A stretch of DNA of 64,000 nt. Origin: an uncultured Clostridia bacterium (GTDB lineage: Bacteria; Bacillota; Clostridia; Lachnospirales; Anaerotignaceae). The stretch is taken from positions 62,001-126,000 of the forward strand of contig CABSIK010000006.1 of the NCBI GenBank assembly GCA_902477755.1, given 5' to 3'. Position 1 is the stretch's first letter. Each line of letters begins with the position of its first letter. The position numbers and the translations under genes are program-made. Shown piece after piece: positions 8,488 to 16,939 of this stretch. A model generated the notes under the pieces. That model was given only the letters and a program-made list of their open reading frames with translations, had not been told where the DNA came from and searched no databases.

Positions 8488-9174
8488 TTGATTCGACTTA
8501 ACGATGTAACAAAAGTATACCCCAATGGCTCAAAGGGCGTTGAGGGACTGAATTTACATATCAAAAAAGGCGATTTTGTATTTATCGTAGGCTCCAGTGG
8601 TTCCGGCAAATCTACATTGATCAAACTGCTCTTGAAAGAGCTTGACCCCACTTCCGGGGAGATCATCATCAACCGGGTAAAGACCAATGAGCTTTCCAGA
8701 CGGCAGGTTCCTTATCTGCGCCGTAATCTGGGGGTAGTATTCCAGGATTTCCGTCTGCTGCCTAATAAGACCGTTTATGAAAATGTGGCGTTTGCCATGA
8801 GGGTAATTGAGGCACCCAGCCGCATTATCCGCAGAAACGTGCCTGCGGTACTGGCATTGGTAGGTCTGGGACAGAAGGGCAGAAGCTATCCCAACCAGCT
8901 TTCCGGTGGGGAACAGCAGAGAACAGCGCTGGCAAGAGCCATCGTAAACAATCCGCCCATTTTGATCTGTGACGAACCTACAGGGAACCTTGACCCGGAA
9001 ACAGCATGGGGCATCATGCAGCTGTTGGATGATATCAACAAACGCGGTACTACCATCGTTATGGCAACACATGCGAAGGATATTGTAGATGCCATGCAGA
9101 AACGCGTGGTTACTTTGAAACGCGGACATATTATCAGAGATATAGAAAAAGGTGGGTATGACGATGAGGCCTAG
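8488..9174 (+). CDS. ftsE: Cell-division ATP-binding protein FtsE
   Basis: 228 residues, the standard FtsE length. Walker A GSSGSGKST (about residues 36-44), Q-loop VFQDFRLLPNKTVYENVAF, ABC signature LSGGEQQR, Walker B ILICDEPTGNLDP and the H-loop MATH are all intact. The start is TTG 8488, which has AGAAAGGGAG at 8471-8480 seven bases upstream; no ATG in this frame fits. FtsE is the cytoplasmic ATPase that drives FtsX to activate peptidoglycan hydrolases at the septum or side wall. It overlaps ftsX by 11 bases and sits in a wall-growth cluster with an S41 protease and Mbl. Confidence 0.95.
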   Translation: MIRLNDVTKVYPNGSKGVEGLNLHIKKGDFVFIVGSSGSGKSTLIKLLLKELDPTSGEIIINRVKTNELSRRQVPYLRRNLGVVFQDFRLLPNKTVYENVAFAMRVIEAPSRIIRRNVPAVLALVGLGQKGRSYPNQLSGGEQQRTALARAIVNNPPILICDEPTGNLDPETAWGIMQLLDDINKRGTTIVMATHAKDIVDAMQKRVVTLKRGHIIRDIEKGGYDDEA

Positions 9175-10066
9175 TACAATCCGATATTTTTTGAAAGAAG
9201 GTTTCAGTGGGCTGAAAAAAAATCTGCTGATGACCGTGGCTTCTATCATTGCGGTAGCGGCCTGTATTTCCATCATGTCCTTTTCCTACTGCGTGGTAAG
9301 CAATCTGCAGTATATGCTGGGTCAGATGGAAGATTCCATTGGGATCTCCGTATTCCTGAAGGGTGACCTGACCAGTGAGGACATCGAAAATATGAAAACG
9401 ACCATTTCCGGTCTGGATCATGTGACGAATGTAACGTATATTTCTCCAGCAGATGCGCTGGATCAGCTGAAGGATCAGTGGGGGGCAGATGAAGATATTT
9501 TCATCGGTCTGGATGATACAAATAACCCACTGTCTCACTCTTTCCAGGTGGAACTGGATCAGATTGAATCTCAGGATGCCGTATTGGCTGAACTGCAGAA
9601 AATCGAAGGCGTTGATAAAGTGGAATATGGACAGTCTTTGTCTGAAATGCTCATGAGTGTCAGCAATGTATTCCAGGTGGCTGGTATCCTGGTAATGCTG
9701 GTGCTGGGTGTGATTTCCGTCATGATTATCATCAACACCATTCGTATTTCCGTTATGAACCGTCGTGTGGAAATCAACATTATGAAATATGTTGGTGCGA
9801 CAGACTGGTTCATCCGTTGGCCGTTTATCATCGAAGGGATCATCATTGGTCTGGTTGGCGCGATTTTGCCCATGCTGGTGGGAATGCCCCTGTACGGCAA
9901 AACCGTAAGCCTGTTCTACAATCATATTCCGTTTGTGGAAAACTTTGTTCGTTTCCGTGTGGTTGGCGATGTATTTTCATTCGTTTTGCCTGCGGCGTTG
10001 ATTTTTGGCATTTTGCTGGGTGTGGTAGGCAGTGTGACCTCTATCCGTAAGCATTTGCAGGTATAA
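9164..10066 (+). CDS. ftsX: Cell-division membrane protein FtsX
   Basis: 300 residues from ATG 9164, with GGTGG 8 bases upstream; ATG 9158 and GTG 9152 are in-frame alternatives with poorer spacing. The topology is FtsX-like: an N-terminal helix (LMTVASIIAVAACISIMSFSY), a large extracellular domain of about 110 residues (GISVFLKGDLTSEDIENM onward), then three helices in a C-terminal permease domain (VMIIINTIRISVMNRRVEINIMKYVGATD). FtsX couples the FtsE ATPase to extracellular hydrolase activators. Its partner hydrolase or activator is not encoded next to it. Confidence 0.93.
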   Translation: MRPSTIRYFLKEGFSGLKKNLLMTVASIIAVAACISIMSFSYCVVSNLQYMLGQMEDSIGISVFLKGDLTSEDIENMKTTISGLDHVTNVTYISPADALDQLKDQWGADEDIFIGLDDTNNPLSHSFQVELDQIESQDAVLAELQKIEGVDKVEYGQSLSEMLMSVSNVFQVAGILVMLVLGVISVMIIINTIRISVMNRRVEINIMKYVGATDWFIRWPFIIEGIIIGLVGAILPMLVGMPLYGKTVSLFYNHIPFVENFVRFRVVGDVFSFVLPAALIFGILLGVVGSVTSIRKHLQV

Positions 10067-10078
10067 CCCAAAGAGAAT

Positions 10079-10130
10079 CCCTGTGGTCGAAAGTGTGCGT
10101 GTGCCATTCGGCCACAGGGTTTTGTGTTTT
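10079..10130 (+). terminator. Hairpin with T-rich tail after ftsX
   Basis: CCCTGTGGTCGAA (10079-10091) pairs with TTCGGCCACAGGG (10107-10119), 13 bp with one G-U, followed by TTTTGTGTTTT. A leaky terminator, since the protease gene follows without a clear new promoter. Confidence 0.65.
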
Positions 10131-10197
10131 CTGAAAGGATATTTCCAAAAAGTATCACATAAGGATAAAAGAAGATCATACAGTGAGGCGATGTTAT

Positions 10198-11376
10198 TTG
10201 CAGAAAAAAGATTTTTGGAAGGGCTTTGGGGCGGCTCTGGTTTTGATGGCAGTGATTTATTTTGGGGGGCAGTTTTTGGTGCAGATGAATATTCCGCTGC
10301 CCTTTGGCATGAGTACCATGGCAAAAATACGCCAGATTGAAAACATGCTGGATACTTATTATGTAGAGGATTATGACAAAGAATTGGCGGAAGAACTTAT
10401 GTATACGGGGCTTTCTGCTGGTGTGGGTGATCCTTATACATATTATCTTTCGGCAGACAGTCTTGCAGAACAGGTGGAAAAGAACAGCGGACATTTTGTA
10501 GGCATTGGGGTCGAAATTTATGCAGGGGATGATGGATATATCGTCGTCAGCAGCGTGACGGCAGGCGGGCCTGCGGAAGCAGCAGGGATTTTGGCAGAAG
10601 ACAAGATCACAGAAGTAGACGGGGAAAGCATCACCGGAAAGACAGCGGCAGATGTTTCTGCTTTGGTAAAAGGAGAAGAAGGAACAGATGTGACTTTGAC
10701 TATCTTCCGAGAAAGCACAGGAGAAGTGCTGGAAAAAACTGTGACCAGACAGGATATTCAGGTGCAGACCGTTTCCTGGCGTATGATGGAGAACAATATT
10801 GGGTATATTTCCATTACAAACTTCCGGGAAAATACATACAGCCAGTTTAAAGAGGCTTTGGATACACTGGAAGCAGAAGGTATGGAAAAATTGGTGCTGG
10901 ATCTGCGGAACAACACTGGCGGTCTGGTAAAATCCGCCCATGACATTGGCGAGGAACTGCTGCCGGAAGGCATCATGGTTTATACCATGGATAAGGAAGG
11001 AAATCGAGAAGATACCCTTTGTGATGATGTTTATAATGATGTGCCGCTGGTAGTGCTGGTCAACGGAAACAGTGCAAGTGCGGCGGAAATTTTGGCAGGC
11101 GCTATTCAGGATACGGGCAGAGGTCAGCTCATTGGCACAACCACTTTTGGGAAAGGGTTGGTACAGCGGCTCTTTACGCTGTCAGACGGTTCCGGCCTGA
11201 ATGTGACTATTCAGAAATACTATACGCCTAACGGTACATCCATCCATGGCGTAGGTATTACGCCCGATTATGAAGTGGAACTGCCAGAGGAATATGCACA
11301 GCAGACGAACATTCCGGCTGAGGCAGATACACAGCTGCAAAAAGCTGTGGAAGTTTTGTCAGAAAAAAACATATAA
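10198..11376 (+). CDS. S41-family C-terminal processing protease (CtpA-like)
   Basis: 392 residues. An N-terminal membrane anchor (FGAALVLMAVIYFGGQFLV), a PDZ domain at about 95-185 (GIGVEIYAGDDGYIVVSSV), then the S41 protease core. The catalytic Ser lies in VLVNGNSASAAEILAGA and the general-base Lys in TTFGKGLVQ. TTG 10198 was chosen because GAGG at 10185-10188 is 9 bases upstream; GTG 10183 would overlap that site. The enzyme acts outside the membrane on proteins with exposed C-termini. Placement after ftsEX is common in Firmicutes and suggests a role in wall hydrolase turnover (inference). Confidence 0.92.
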   Translation: MQKKDFWKGFGAALVLMAVIYFGGQFLVQMNIPLPFGMSTMAKIRQIENMLDTYYVEDYDKELAEELMYTGLSAGVGDPYTYYLSADSLAEQVEKNSGHFVGIGVEIYAGDDGYIVVSSVTAGGPAEAAGILAEDKITEVDGESITGKTAADVSALVKGEEGTDVTLTIFRESTGEVLEKTVTRQDIQVQTVSWRMMENNIGYISITNFRENTYSQFKEALDTLEAEGMEKLVLDLRNNTGGLVKSAHDIGEELLPEGIMVYTMDKEGNREDTLCDDVYNDVPLVVLVNGNSASAAEILAGAIQDTGRGQLIGTTTFGKGLVQRLFTLSDGSGLNVTIQKYYTPNGTSIHGVGITPDYEVELPEEYAQQTNIPAEADTQLQKAVEVLSEKNI

Positions 11377-11411
11377 TATTGTAAAAAAACAGATTTTTTC
11401 GGAAAAACGGC

Positions 11412-11440
11412 TTTTCAACAGGCTTTGTTTTCGGTATACT
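11412..11440 (+). promoter_or_regulatory. Predicted promoter for mbl
   Basis: TTTTCA (11412-11417), 17-base spacer, TATACT (11435-11440), 41 bases before the start codon. Confidence 0.55.
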
Positions 11441-11480
11441 GATAAGAAGAGTATGAGCAGATAGACGAAGGAGAAACGAT

Positions 11481-12539
11481 ATGTTAGACTTTATGAGTTT
11501 TGGCGAGAATATCGGGATCGACCTGGGGACGGCAACGGTTTTGGTTTATATCAAGGGACAGGGCATCGTCATTCGGGAACCTTCCGTGGTAGCCATTGAC
11601 AAAGACAGCAATTCCATTCTTGCGGTGGGCGAGGAGGCAAGACGTATGCTGGGCAGAACCCCAGGCAATATCGTTGCCATTCGTCCTTTGCGTGAAGGTG
11701 TTATTTCCAATTATGATGTAACAGAAAAGATGCTGCAATATTTCATTGAGAAAGCTTTGGGCAAACGTTCTTTTGTAAAGCCTACCATTGCGGTCTGCGT
11801 ACCCAGCAGTGTAACGGAAGTGGAAAAGCGTGCCGTTGAGGACGCTACCAGACAGGCAGGCGCAAGACGGGTGCATATTATCGAAGAACCTATCGCGGCA
11901 GCCATTGGTTCCGGCATTGATATTTCCAGAGCATGCGGCAGTATGGTGGTAGACATCGGCGGCGGTACTACAGATATTGCGGTTATTTCTTTGGGCGGCA
12001 CTGTTGTGAGTTACTCTCTGAAGATTGCAGGGGATAACTTTGACGATGCTATCATTCGTTATATGCGTAAGAAGCATAACGTGCTCATTGGGGAACGGAC
12101 AGCGGAAGAACTGAAGATCAAAATCGGCACTGCTTTTGAAAGAACCATGCCCGTGACTTTGGATGTCCGCGGCAGAAACCTGATCACAGGCTTGCCGAAA
12201 AATATTACAGTAACCAGTGATGAAATGCTGGAAGCCTTGGAGGAATCTGTGGAAGCTATTGCAGAAGCAGTTCACAGTGTATTGGAAAAAACCCCTCCTG
12301 AACTGGCAGCAGATATTTATGAAAGAGGCATTGTTATGACTGGCGGCGGCAGTTTGCTTTATGGTCTGGATAAGCTGATCCAGAGCAGAACAGGCATCCA
12401 TGCCATGGTGGCAGAAGATGCAGTGAGCTGTGTAGCCATCGGTACAGGCAGATATATCGAATTTATGTCCGATAATGGCCCAGACGAAGAACGCCCTGGT
12501 GTTCTGTCCGGTCTGCTGGACAAATTCAAAAAAAGATGA
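11481..12539 (+). CDS. mbl: Rod-shape-determining actin homologue MreB/Mbl
   Basis: 352 residues. Actin-fold ATPase motifs are in place: phosphate 1 GIDLGTATVLVY near residue 12, connect 1 around EEPIAAAIG, phosphate 2 VVDIGGGTTDIAVISLGG at about 155-172, and adenosine MTGGGSLLYGLDKLI. The C-terminal extension of about 20 residues after the fold (GPDEERPGVLSGLL) is longer than in classic MreB. MreCD do not follow, so this is a stand-alone paralogue, which favours Mbl; the choice between MreB and Mbl is not firm. It forms membrane-bound filaments that guide lateral wall synthesis. AAGGAG precedes ATG 11481. Confidence 0.9.
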   Translation: MLDFMSFGENIGIDLGTATVLVYIKGQGIVIREPSVVAIDKDSNSILAVGEEARRMLGRTPGNIVAIRPLREGVISNYDVTEKMLQYFIEKALGKRSFVKPTIAVCVPSSVTEVEKRAVEDATRQAGARRVHIIEEPIAAAIGSGIDISRACGSMVVDIGGGTTDIAVISLGGTVVSYSLKIAGDNFDDAIIRYMRKKHNVLIGERTAEELKIKIGTAFERTMPVTLDVRGRNLITGLPKNITVTSDEMLEALEESVEAIAEAVHSVLEKTPPELAADIYERGIVMTGGGSLLYGLDKLIQSRTGIHAMVAEDAVSCVAIGTGRYIEFMSDNGPDEERPGVLSGLLDKFKKR

Positions 12540-12543
12540 TACC

Positions 12544-12584
12544 AAACAGGCATATTTCAGATGAGATATGCCTGTTTTCTTTTT
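12544..12584 (+). terminator. Rho-independent terminator after mbl
   Basis: AAACAGGCATAT (12544-12555) pairs perfectly with ATATGCCTGTTT (12566-12577), then TCTTTTT. Confidence 0.9.
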
Positions 12585-12812
12585 GCAAAAGCAAATGGTC
12601 AGGAGGACCTTTTCCCACGGGAAAAATAGGCTTTGTGCACATTGTTTGATTTCATCAAAAAAATCATTGTTAAAACTATGCCAAAATTTACGGAATTTCC
12701 AAAGATGACGAAAAAAAAAGAGAAAACGTTTTTTTGCATAATTTTTTGCTGGAAATTTTGTGGAAAAATAAAGACGATTCTTCAAAAAAATGCTACACAT
12801 CCATAAAAAGTG

Positions 12813-12965
12813 TGCTATAATAAGAGACGTAAGAGAGTCAAAAAACTTTCCGCGTTTGTTCAAAACGTTGGAAAGAAGTGACTTTTTCATCTTCACTGTT
12901 TCTCTTTGAGAAACAAAAAAGCGGACTTTCCGCAAAAACTCAGTTAAAGAAAAGACAAAATGTAG
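12813..12965 (+). promoter_or_regulatory. gdhA promoter (extended -10) and structured leader
   Basis: An extended -10 TGC-TATAAT ends at 12821, with no good -35. The transcribed leader of about 150 bases holds three local stems: CTTTCC/GGAAAG at 12846-12875, GTTTCTC-TTT-GAGAAAC at 12898-12914 and GCGGA-CTT-TCCGC at 12921-12933. The rest of the 440-base gap before this is AT-rich with no gene seen. No known riboswitch family was recognised. Confidence 0.5.
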
Positions 12966-12979
12966 GAGGTCATTGAGTT

Positions 12980-14329
12980 ATGAACGCTTATATCGAACGC
13001 GTAATTGAACAGGTTAAAAGACGTGACGCACATGAACCTGAATTCATCCAGACAGTAGAAGAAGTATTCTCTTCTATCGAAAAAGAAGTAGAACAGCATC
13101 CCGAATATGAAAAAATGGGTCTGCTGGAAAGACTGGTTGAACCTGAAAGACAGATCTCTTTCAGAGTAACATGGGTTGACGATGCTGGTAAAGTACAGGT
13201 TAACCGTGGTTTCAGAGTACAGTTCAACTCCGCTATTGGTCCTTACAAAGGTGGTCTGAGATTCCATCCCACAGTATACTCTGGCGTAGTTAAATTCCTG
13301 GGCTTTGAACAGATCTTCAAAAACTCCCTGACTGGTCTGCCTATCGGCGGCGGCAAAGGTGGTTCCGACTTCGATCCCACAGGCAAATCCGATATGGAAA
13401 TCATGAGATTCTGCCAGGCATTCATGACAGAACTGTACAGACACATCGGTCCCGACGTTGACGTTCCCGCTGGTGACATCGGTGTTGGCGGCAGAGAAAT
13501 CGGCTTCCTGTATGGTCAGTATAAGAGAATCAAAGGCTGCTGGGAAAATGGTGTCCTGACTGGTAAAGGTCTGGAATACGGCGGTTCCCTGTTCAGACCC
13601 GAAGCTACAGGCTACGGCGCTACATACTATGTAAACGAAGTTCTGAAACATGAAGGCGACACATTCGAAGGCAAAACAGTTGCTATGTCCGGTTTCGGTA
13701 ACGTTGCTTGGGGTATCGCAATGAAAGTTGCTCAGCTGGGTGGTAAAGTTGTTACACTGTCCGGTCCTGACGGTTACTGCTACGATCCCGAAGGTATCAC
13801 AACTCAGGAAAAATTCGATTACATGCTGGAAATGAGAAACTCCGGTAGAAACCGTGCACAGGACTATGCTGACAAATTCGGCGTTGAATTCTTCCCTAAA
13901 CAGAAACCTTGGGGCCAGAAAGTTGATATCTGCATGCCCGCTGCATACCAGAACGAACTGGATGTTCCCGAAATCGAACAGATCATCGCTAACGGCACAA
14001 AATACTATATCGAAGTTGCTAACATGCCTACAACAAACGCAGGTCTGGCAAGAGCTATGGCTGAACCCGGCATGATCGTTGCTCCTTCCAAAGCAGTTAA
14101 CGCTGGTGGTGTAGCAGTTTCCGCTCTGGAAATGGCTCAGAACTCCATGAGATACAGCTGGGATGGCGCTGAAGTTGACGCTAAACTGGTTGGCATCATG
14201 AAAAACATCCATGCAATGTCCGTTGAAGCAGCAGAAGCAGCTGGTCTGGGTTACAACCTGGTAGCTGGTGCTAACATCGCAGGCTTCAAGAAAGTTGCAG
14301 CTGCTATGATGGCTCAGGGTCTGGTATAA
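12980..14329 (+). CDS. gdhA: NADP-type glutamate dehydrogenase
   Basis: 449 residues, the size of hexameric clostridial/enterobacterial GdhA. Substrate-site residues sit in NSAIGPYKGGLRFHP and the catalytic Lys/Asp in LPIGGGKGGSDFDP and VPAGDIGVGGREIG. The dinucleotide fold starts at VAMSGFGNVAWG (about residue 230). It interconverts glutamate with 2-oxoglutarate and ammonium, the hub of nitrogen assimilation and of amino-acid fermentation. TAGGAGGT precedes ATG 12980. Strong codon bias (GAA, AAA, CTG, GGT) indicates high expression. Cofactor preference (NADP versus NAD) is inferred from family resemblance. Confidence 0.95.
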   Translation: MNAYIERVIEQVKRRDAHEPEFIQTVEEVFSSIEKEVEQHPEYEKMGLLERLVEPERQISFRVTWVDDAGKVQVNRGFRVQFNSAIGPYKGGLRFHPTVYSGVVKFLGFEQIFKNSLTGLPIGGGKGGSDFDPTGKSDMEIMRFCQAFMTELYRHIGPDVDVPAGDIGVGGREIGFLYGQYKRIKGCWENGVLTGKGLEYGGSLFRPEATGYGATYYVNEVLKHEGDTFEGKTVAMSGFGNVAWGIAMKVAQLGGKVVTLSGPDGYCYDPEGITTQEKFDYMLEMRNSGRNRAQDYADKFGVEFFPKQKPWGQKVDICMPAAYQNELDVPEIEQIIANGTKYYIEVANMPTTNAGLARAMAEPGMIVAPSKAVNAGGVAVSALEMAQNSMRYSWDGAEVDAKLVGIMKNIHAMSVEAAEAAGLGYNLVAGANIAGFKKVAAAMMAQGLV

Positions 14330-14371
14330 TTCGAATAGAATATATCATACACAATGGCTTAAAAACCAATT

Positions 14372-14403
14372 CCCCGAAGGGTTTATCCCTTCGGGGTTTT
14401 TTT
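14372..14403 (+). terminator. Rho-independent terminator after gdhA
   Basis: CCCCGAAGGG (14372-14381), loop TTTAT, CCCTTCGGGG (14387-14396), then seven T. Confidence 0.95.
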
Positions 14404-14437
14404 ATGCGAAAAAAATTTTAATTTTTTTTGCTTTTTT

Positions 14438-14464
14438 TCAGACTTTTTCAAAGGGTGAATCGTC
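14438..14464 (+). promoter_or_regulatory. Candidate ECF-type (autoregulatory) promoter of the sigV-like gene
   Basis: TCAGAC (14438-14443), 17 bases, CGTC (14461-14464) followed by TATATAG. This resembles the TGAAAC...CGTC pattern of ECF sigma promoters and lies just upstream of an ECF operon, consistent with autoregulation. Confidence 0.4.
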
Positions 14465-14510
14465 TATATAGCAGAAAGGAAAACAAGCAAAGGTGATGGA
14501 GGTATGAAGT

Positions 14511-15008
14511 ATGAGCCAAAATCAAAAAGAAGCGTTGGCTGCGTACCTGATAGCCAATCAGGAGAAATTTTACCGCCTTGCTTTTTCATATGTACGCAGT
14601 CAGGAGGCAGCGTTGGACATTGTGCAGAACGCTGTGGTGAAAGGGCTGGAGCATGCGGAAAGCATTCGGGAAACGGCATATATCAAGACTTGGTTTTACC
14701 GTATTTTGGTAAACGAAAGTCTTTCTTATATGAAAAAATATAGACGGGAAGTACCCTTGGAACCAGAACAGATGAGGGAGATCCCTGATGGCTCAAAGGA
14801 GGAATGGCAGGAGGAGAGTGAAATGTACCAAGCGGTCATGGGGCTGCCGGAGGAGATGAAAACGGTGGTTGTGCTGCGGTTTTACGAGGACATGACATTG
14901 GCAGAGATCGCTGAGGTAACAGGCAGCAGCCTGAGCCAAGTGAAATATCGGCTGTATACGGGACTGGAAAAGCTGCGGCAGCAATGTTATCAGGAGGTGG
15001 CAACATGA
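14511..15008 (+). CDS. sigV: ECF RNA polymerase sigma factor, SigV-like
   Basis: 165 residues, with region 2 (EKFYRLAFSYVRSQEAALDIVQNAVVKGLEH, about residues 18-48) and region 4 (MTLAEIAEVTGSSLSQVKYRLYTGLEKLR, about 128-156) joined by a short linker. The length is typical of ECF factors. GGAGG at 14498-14502 fixes ATG 14511. The next gene encodes an RsiV-type anti-sigma overlapping by 4 bases. That pairing points to the SigV/ECF30 group, which in Bacillus subtilis and Clostridioides difficile responds to lysozyme and turns on wall modification. Targets such as oatA or pgdA homologues are not in this window. Confidence 0.85.
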   Translation: MSQNQKEALAAYLIANQEKFYRLAFSYVRSQEAALDIVQNAVVKGLEHAESIRETAYIKTWFYRILVNESLSYMKKYRREVPLEPEQMREIPDGSKEEWQEESEMYQAVMGLPEEMKTVVVLRFYEDMTLAEIAEVTGSSLSQVKYRLYTGLEKLRQQCYQEVAT

Positions 15009-15931
15009 AGGCAAAAGATTTTGAGGAACGGCTGCTGGATACCAAAAAGATTTATGAACAGATTGAGATTCCAGCCGAATTAAATGAGAGAATGCGGATG
15101 GCATTAGGCGAGATGAGCAAAGAAGCAGAGAAAAAAGAAGAAAGACGAGAAACAGTACAGACGAGACAAGCAGAGAAAAAGGTGAGTTATATGAAGAAAA
15201 GATGGAGTTGGAAAAAAACAACTGGTTTGGTAGCAGCATGTGCCGTATTTTGCTTTACGGCTGGATTGAACATCAGCCCCACATTTGCCACCGATATGCA
15301 GGCAAATCCCGTTTTGGGCGGCATTTCTAAAGTGCTCACATTCCGCAGTTATGAAATATCCGATGGGGACAAGACCATTTCCACGGAAATTCCACAGGTG
15401 GATGGTGCGGAAGAAGGATATTCCAAAGATGTCAACGAACAGATTCAGAAGATCGTAGCGGACTACGAAGCAAAGGCTGCGGAAGACATCGAAGCCTACA
15501 AAGAAGCTTTTCTGGCAACAGGCGGTACAGAAGAAGAATTTGAGGCGAAAAATATCAAAGTCAATGTGGATTATGAAGTGAAGTGCGAAACAGAAGATAC
15601 CCTTTCTCTGGTATTGACCGGATATGAGGACTGGAACGCATCCACAGTGGTGACAGAATACTACAACATCAATCTGAAAGACAACAGCGAAATCACGCTG
15701 GAGGATTTGTTGGGAGAAGATTATATCAACATTGCCAACGAAAGTATCAAAGCGCAAATTGCGGCAGACAGCAGCGGACTGTATTTTGATGAAGAAATGG
15801 GCGGTTTTACAACCATTACACCGGAAACAAACTTCTATATCAACGAAGCAGGCAATCCTGTCATTGTTTTCCAGAAATATGAAATTGCAGCAGGTGCAGC
15901 AGGTATGCCGGAATTTGAAATCAAAAAATAA
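15005..15931 (+). CDS. rsiV: RsiV-type anti-sigma factor (DUF4163/DUF3298 ectodomain)
   Basis: 308 residues. Residues 1-70 are a charged cytoplasmic segment that should bind the sigma factor; about 72-92 is the transmembrane helix (TTGLVAACAVFCFTAGLNI). The rest is extracellular, with SKVLTFRSYEI at the entry, a DUF4163-like middle, and a C-terminal DUF3298 domain (DYINIANESIKAQI ... FYINEAGNPVIVFQKYEI). RsiV binds lysozyme through this ectodomain and is then cleaved by signal peptidase and a site-2 protease, releasing SigV. TTCATGA-style overlap with sigV and AGGAGGTGG at 14992-15000 support ATG 15005. A second ribosome site before the internal Met63 codon (15191) is noted in the findings. 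Confidence 0.87.
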   Translation: MKAKDFEERLLDTKKIYEQIEIPAELNERMRMALGEMSKEAEKKEERRETVQTRQAEKKVSYMKKRWSWKKTTGLVAACAVFCFTAGLNISPTFATDMQANPVLGGISKVLTFRSYEISDGDKTISTEIPQVDGAEEGYSKDVNEQIQKIVADYEAKAAEDIEAYKEAFLATGGTEEEFEAKNIKVNVDYEVKCETEDTLSLVLTGYEDWNASTVVTEYYNINLKDNSEITLEDLLGEDYINIANESIKAQIAADSSGLYFDEEMGGFTTITPETNFYINEAGNPVIVFQKYEIAAGAAGMPEFEIKK

Positions 15932-16005
15932 ATTTCCAGAATGAAAGAATAGGACAGAAAGAGTTTAGAAATAGAAAGAGAAAGAGCAGAGGAAAGGTGA
16001 TTGAG

Positions 16006-16719
16006 ATGAAAAAATATTGGAATTGGAAAAAAACAACTGGTTTGATGATGGCATGTGCAGTGATTTGCGGCACAACAGGCACTGCATTGGCAGAAGAAAA
16101 ACAGGATGAGAAAGCTTCTGCGGTGGAAACAGTGCGCACTTATGAAGGCGATGAGGGGGACATGACACTGCGCATCCATGTACCACAGGTAGCAGGTACA
16201 GAAGGCTATGCGGCAGAGATCAATGACATGATTCTGCACTTAACCACAGATTACGAAGCAAGAGCTGACTGGGAAGTTGCTCAGTACAAAGAAGCCTTTT
16301 TGGCAACAGGCGGTACGGAAGCGGAATTTGAGGATAAAGACATTCAGGTGTATGTGGACTATGATGTGAAATCTGAAACAGAAGATCAGGTATCCTTTGT
16401 TTTGAAAGCATATAATAATATGGTCAGCGCTGATTACATTTATGAATGCTTTAATGTAGACCTGAAAGACAACAGCGAAATCACACTGGAAGAACTGCTG
16501 GGAGAAGATTATATCAACATTGCCAACGAAAGCATCAAAGCACAGATTGCAGCAGATGACAGCGGACTGTTTTTTGATGAAGAAATGGGCGGTTTTACAA
16601 CCATTACACCAGAAACAAAGTTTTATATCAACGAAGCAGGCAATCCTGTCATTGTTTTCCAGAAATACGAAATTGCAGCAGGTGCAGCAGGTATGCCGGA
16701 ATTTGAAATCGTGAAATAA
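16006..16719 (+). CDS. Secreted RsiV-ectodomain paralogue (DUF4163/DUF3298), no anti-sigma domain
   Basis: 237 residues. It begins at the point equivalent to Met63 of the upstream anti-sigma: KKYWNWKKTTGLMMACAV here against KKRWSWKKTTGLVAACAV there. In this copy the hydrophobic segment ends in GTALAEEK, a good signal-peptidase site, so the product is probably exported and released rather than anchored. The DUF3298 half is almost identical to that of the neighbour, while the middle third has diverged. AAGGTGAT precedes ATG 16006; GTG 15997 is an alternative. It should keep the ligand-binding ectodomain but cannot bind the sigma factor. Decoy or lysozyme inhibitor is inference. Confidence 0.85.
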   Translation: MKKYWNWKKTTGLMMACAVICGTTGTALAEEKQDEKASAVETVRTYEGDEGDMTLRIHVPQVAGTEGYAAEINDMILHLTTDYEARADWEVAQYKEAFLATGGTEAEFEDKDIQVYVDYDVKSETEDQVSFVLKAYNNMVSADYIYECFNVDLKDNSEITLEELLGEDYINIANESIKAQIAADDSGLFFDEEMGGFTTITPETKFYINEAGNPVIVFQKYEIAAGAAGMPEFEIVK

Positions 16720-16733
16720 GGATTTGTCATTTT

Positions 16734-16768
16734 AAAACGCAGAGGAGAAAAAGATTCTCTGCGTTTTT
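16734..16768 (+). terminator. Rho-independent terminator after the sigV operon
   Basis: AAAACGCAGAG (16734-16744) pairs with CTCTGCGTTTT (16757-16767), followed by T. Confidence 0.9.
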
Positions 16769-16824
16769 GCAAAACAAAAAAATATCTTAAGGATTTACAA
16801 GAAAATCTTACAAAAGAAGTTGGT

Positions 16825-16855
16825 TTGTGTACAAAAGTATTTTCTTTGCTATAAT
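16825..16855 (+). promoter_or_regulatory. Predicted promoter of the lipoprotein gene
   Basis: Extended -10 TGC-TATAAT (TATAAT at 16850-16855) with a weak TTGTGT at 16825-16830, spacer 19. The leader is about 80 bases. Confidence 0.55.
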
Positions 16856-16939
16856 GAAAAAAAGAAAATATGTGATCGGGGCATCGGTCTGAGAGATTAG
16901 ATGAGAATTGCAGTGACGAGGTAAAAGGAGGATGTTACG

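Noticed and set aside
8223..8501. 92-codon open frame upstream of ftsE
   Set aside because: It covers two promoters and a terminator, has no ribosome site and overlaps the ftsE start in another frame.
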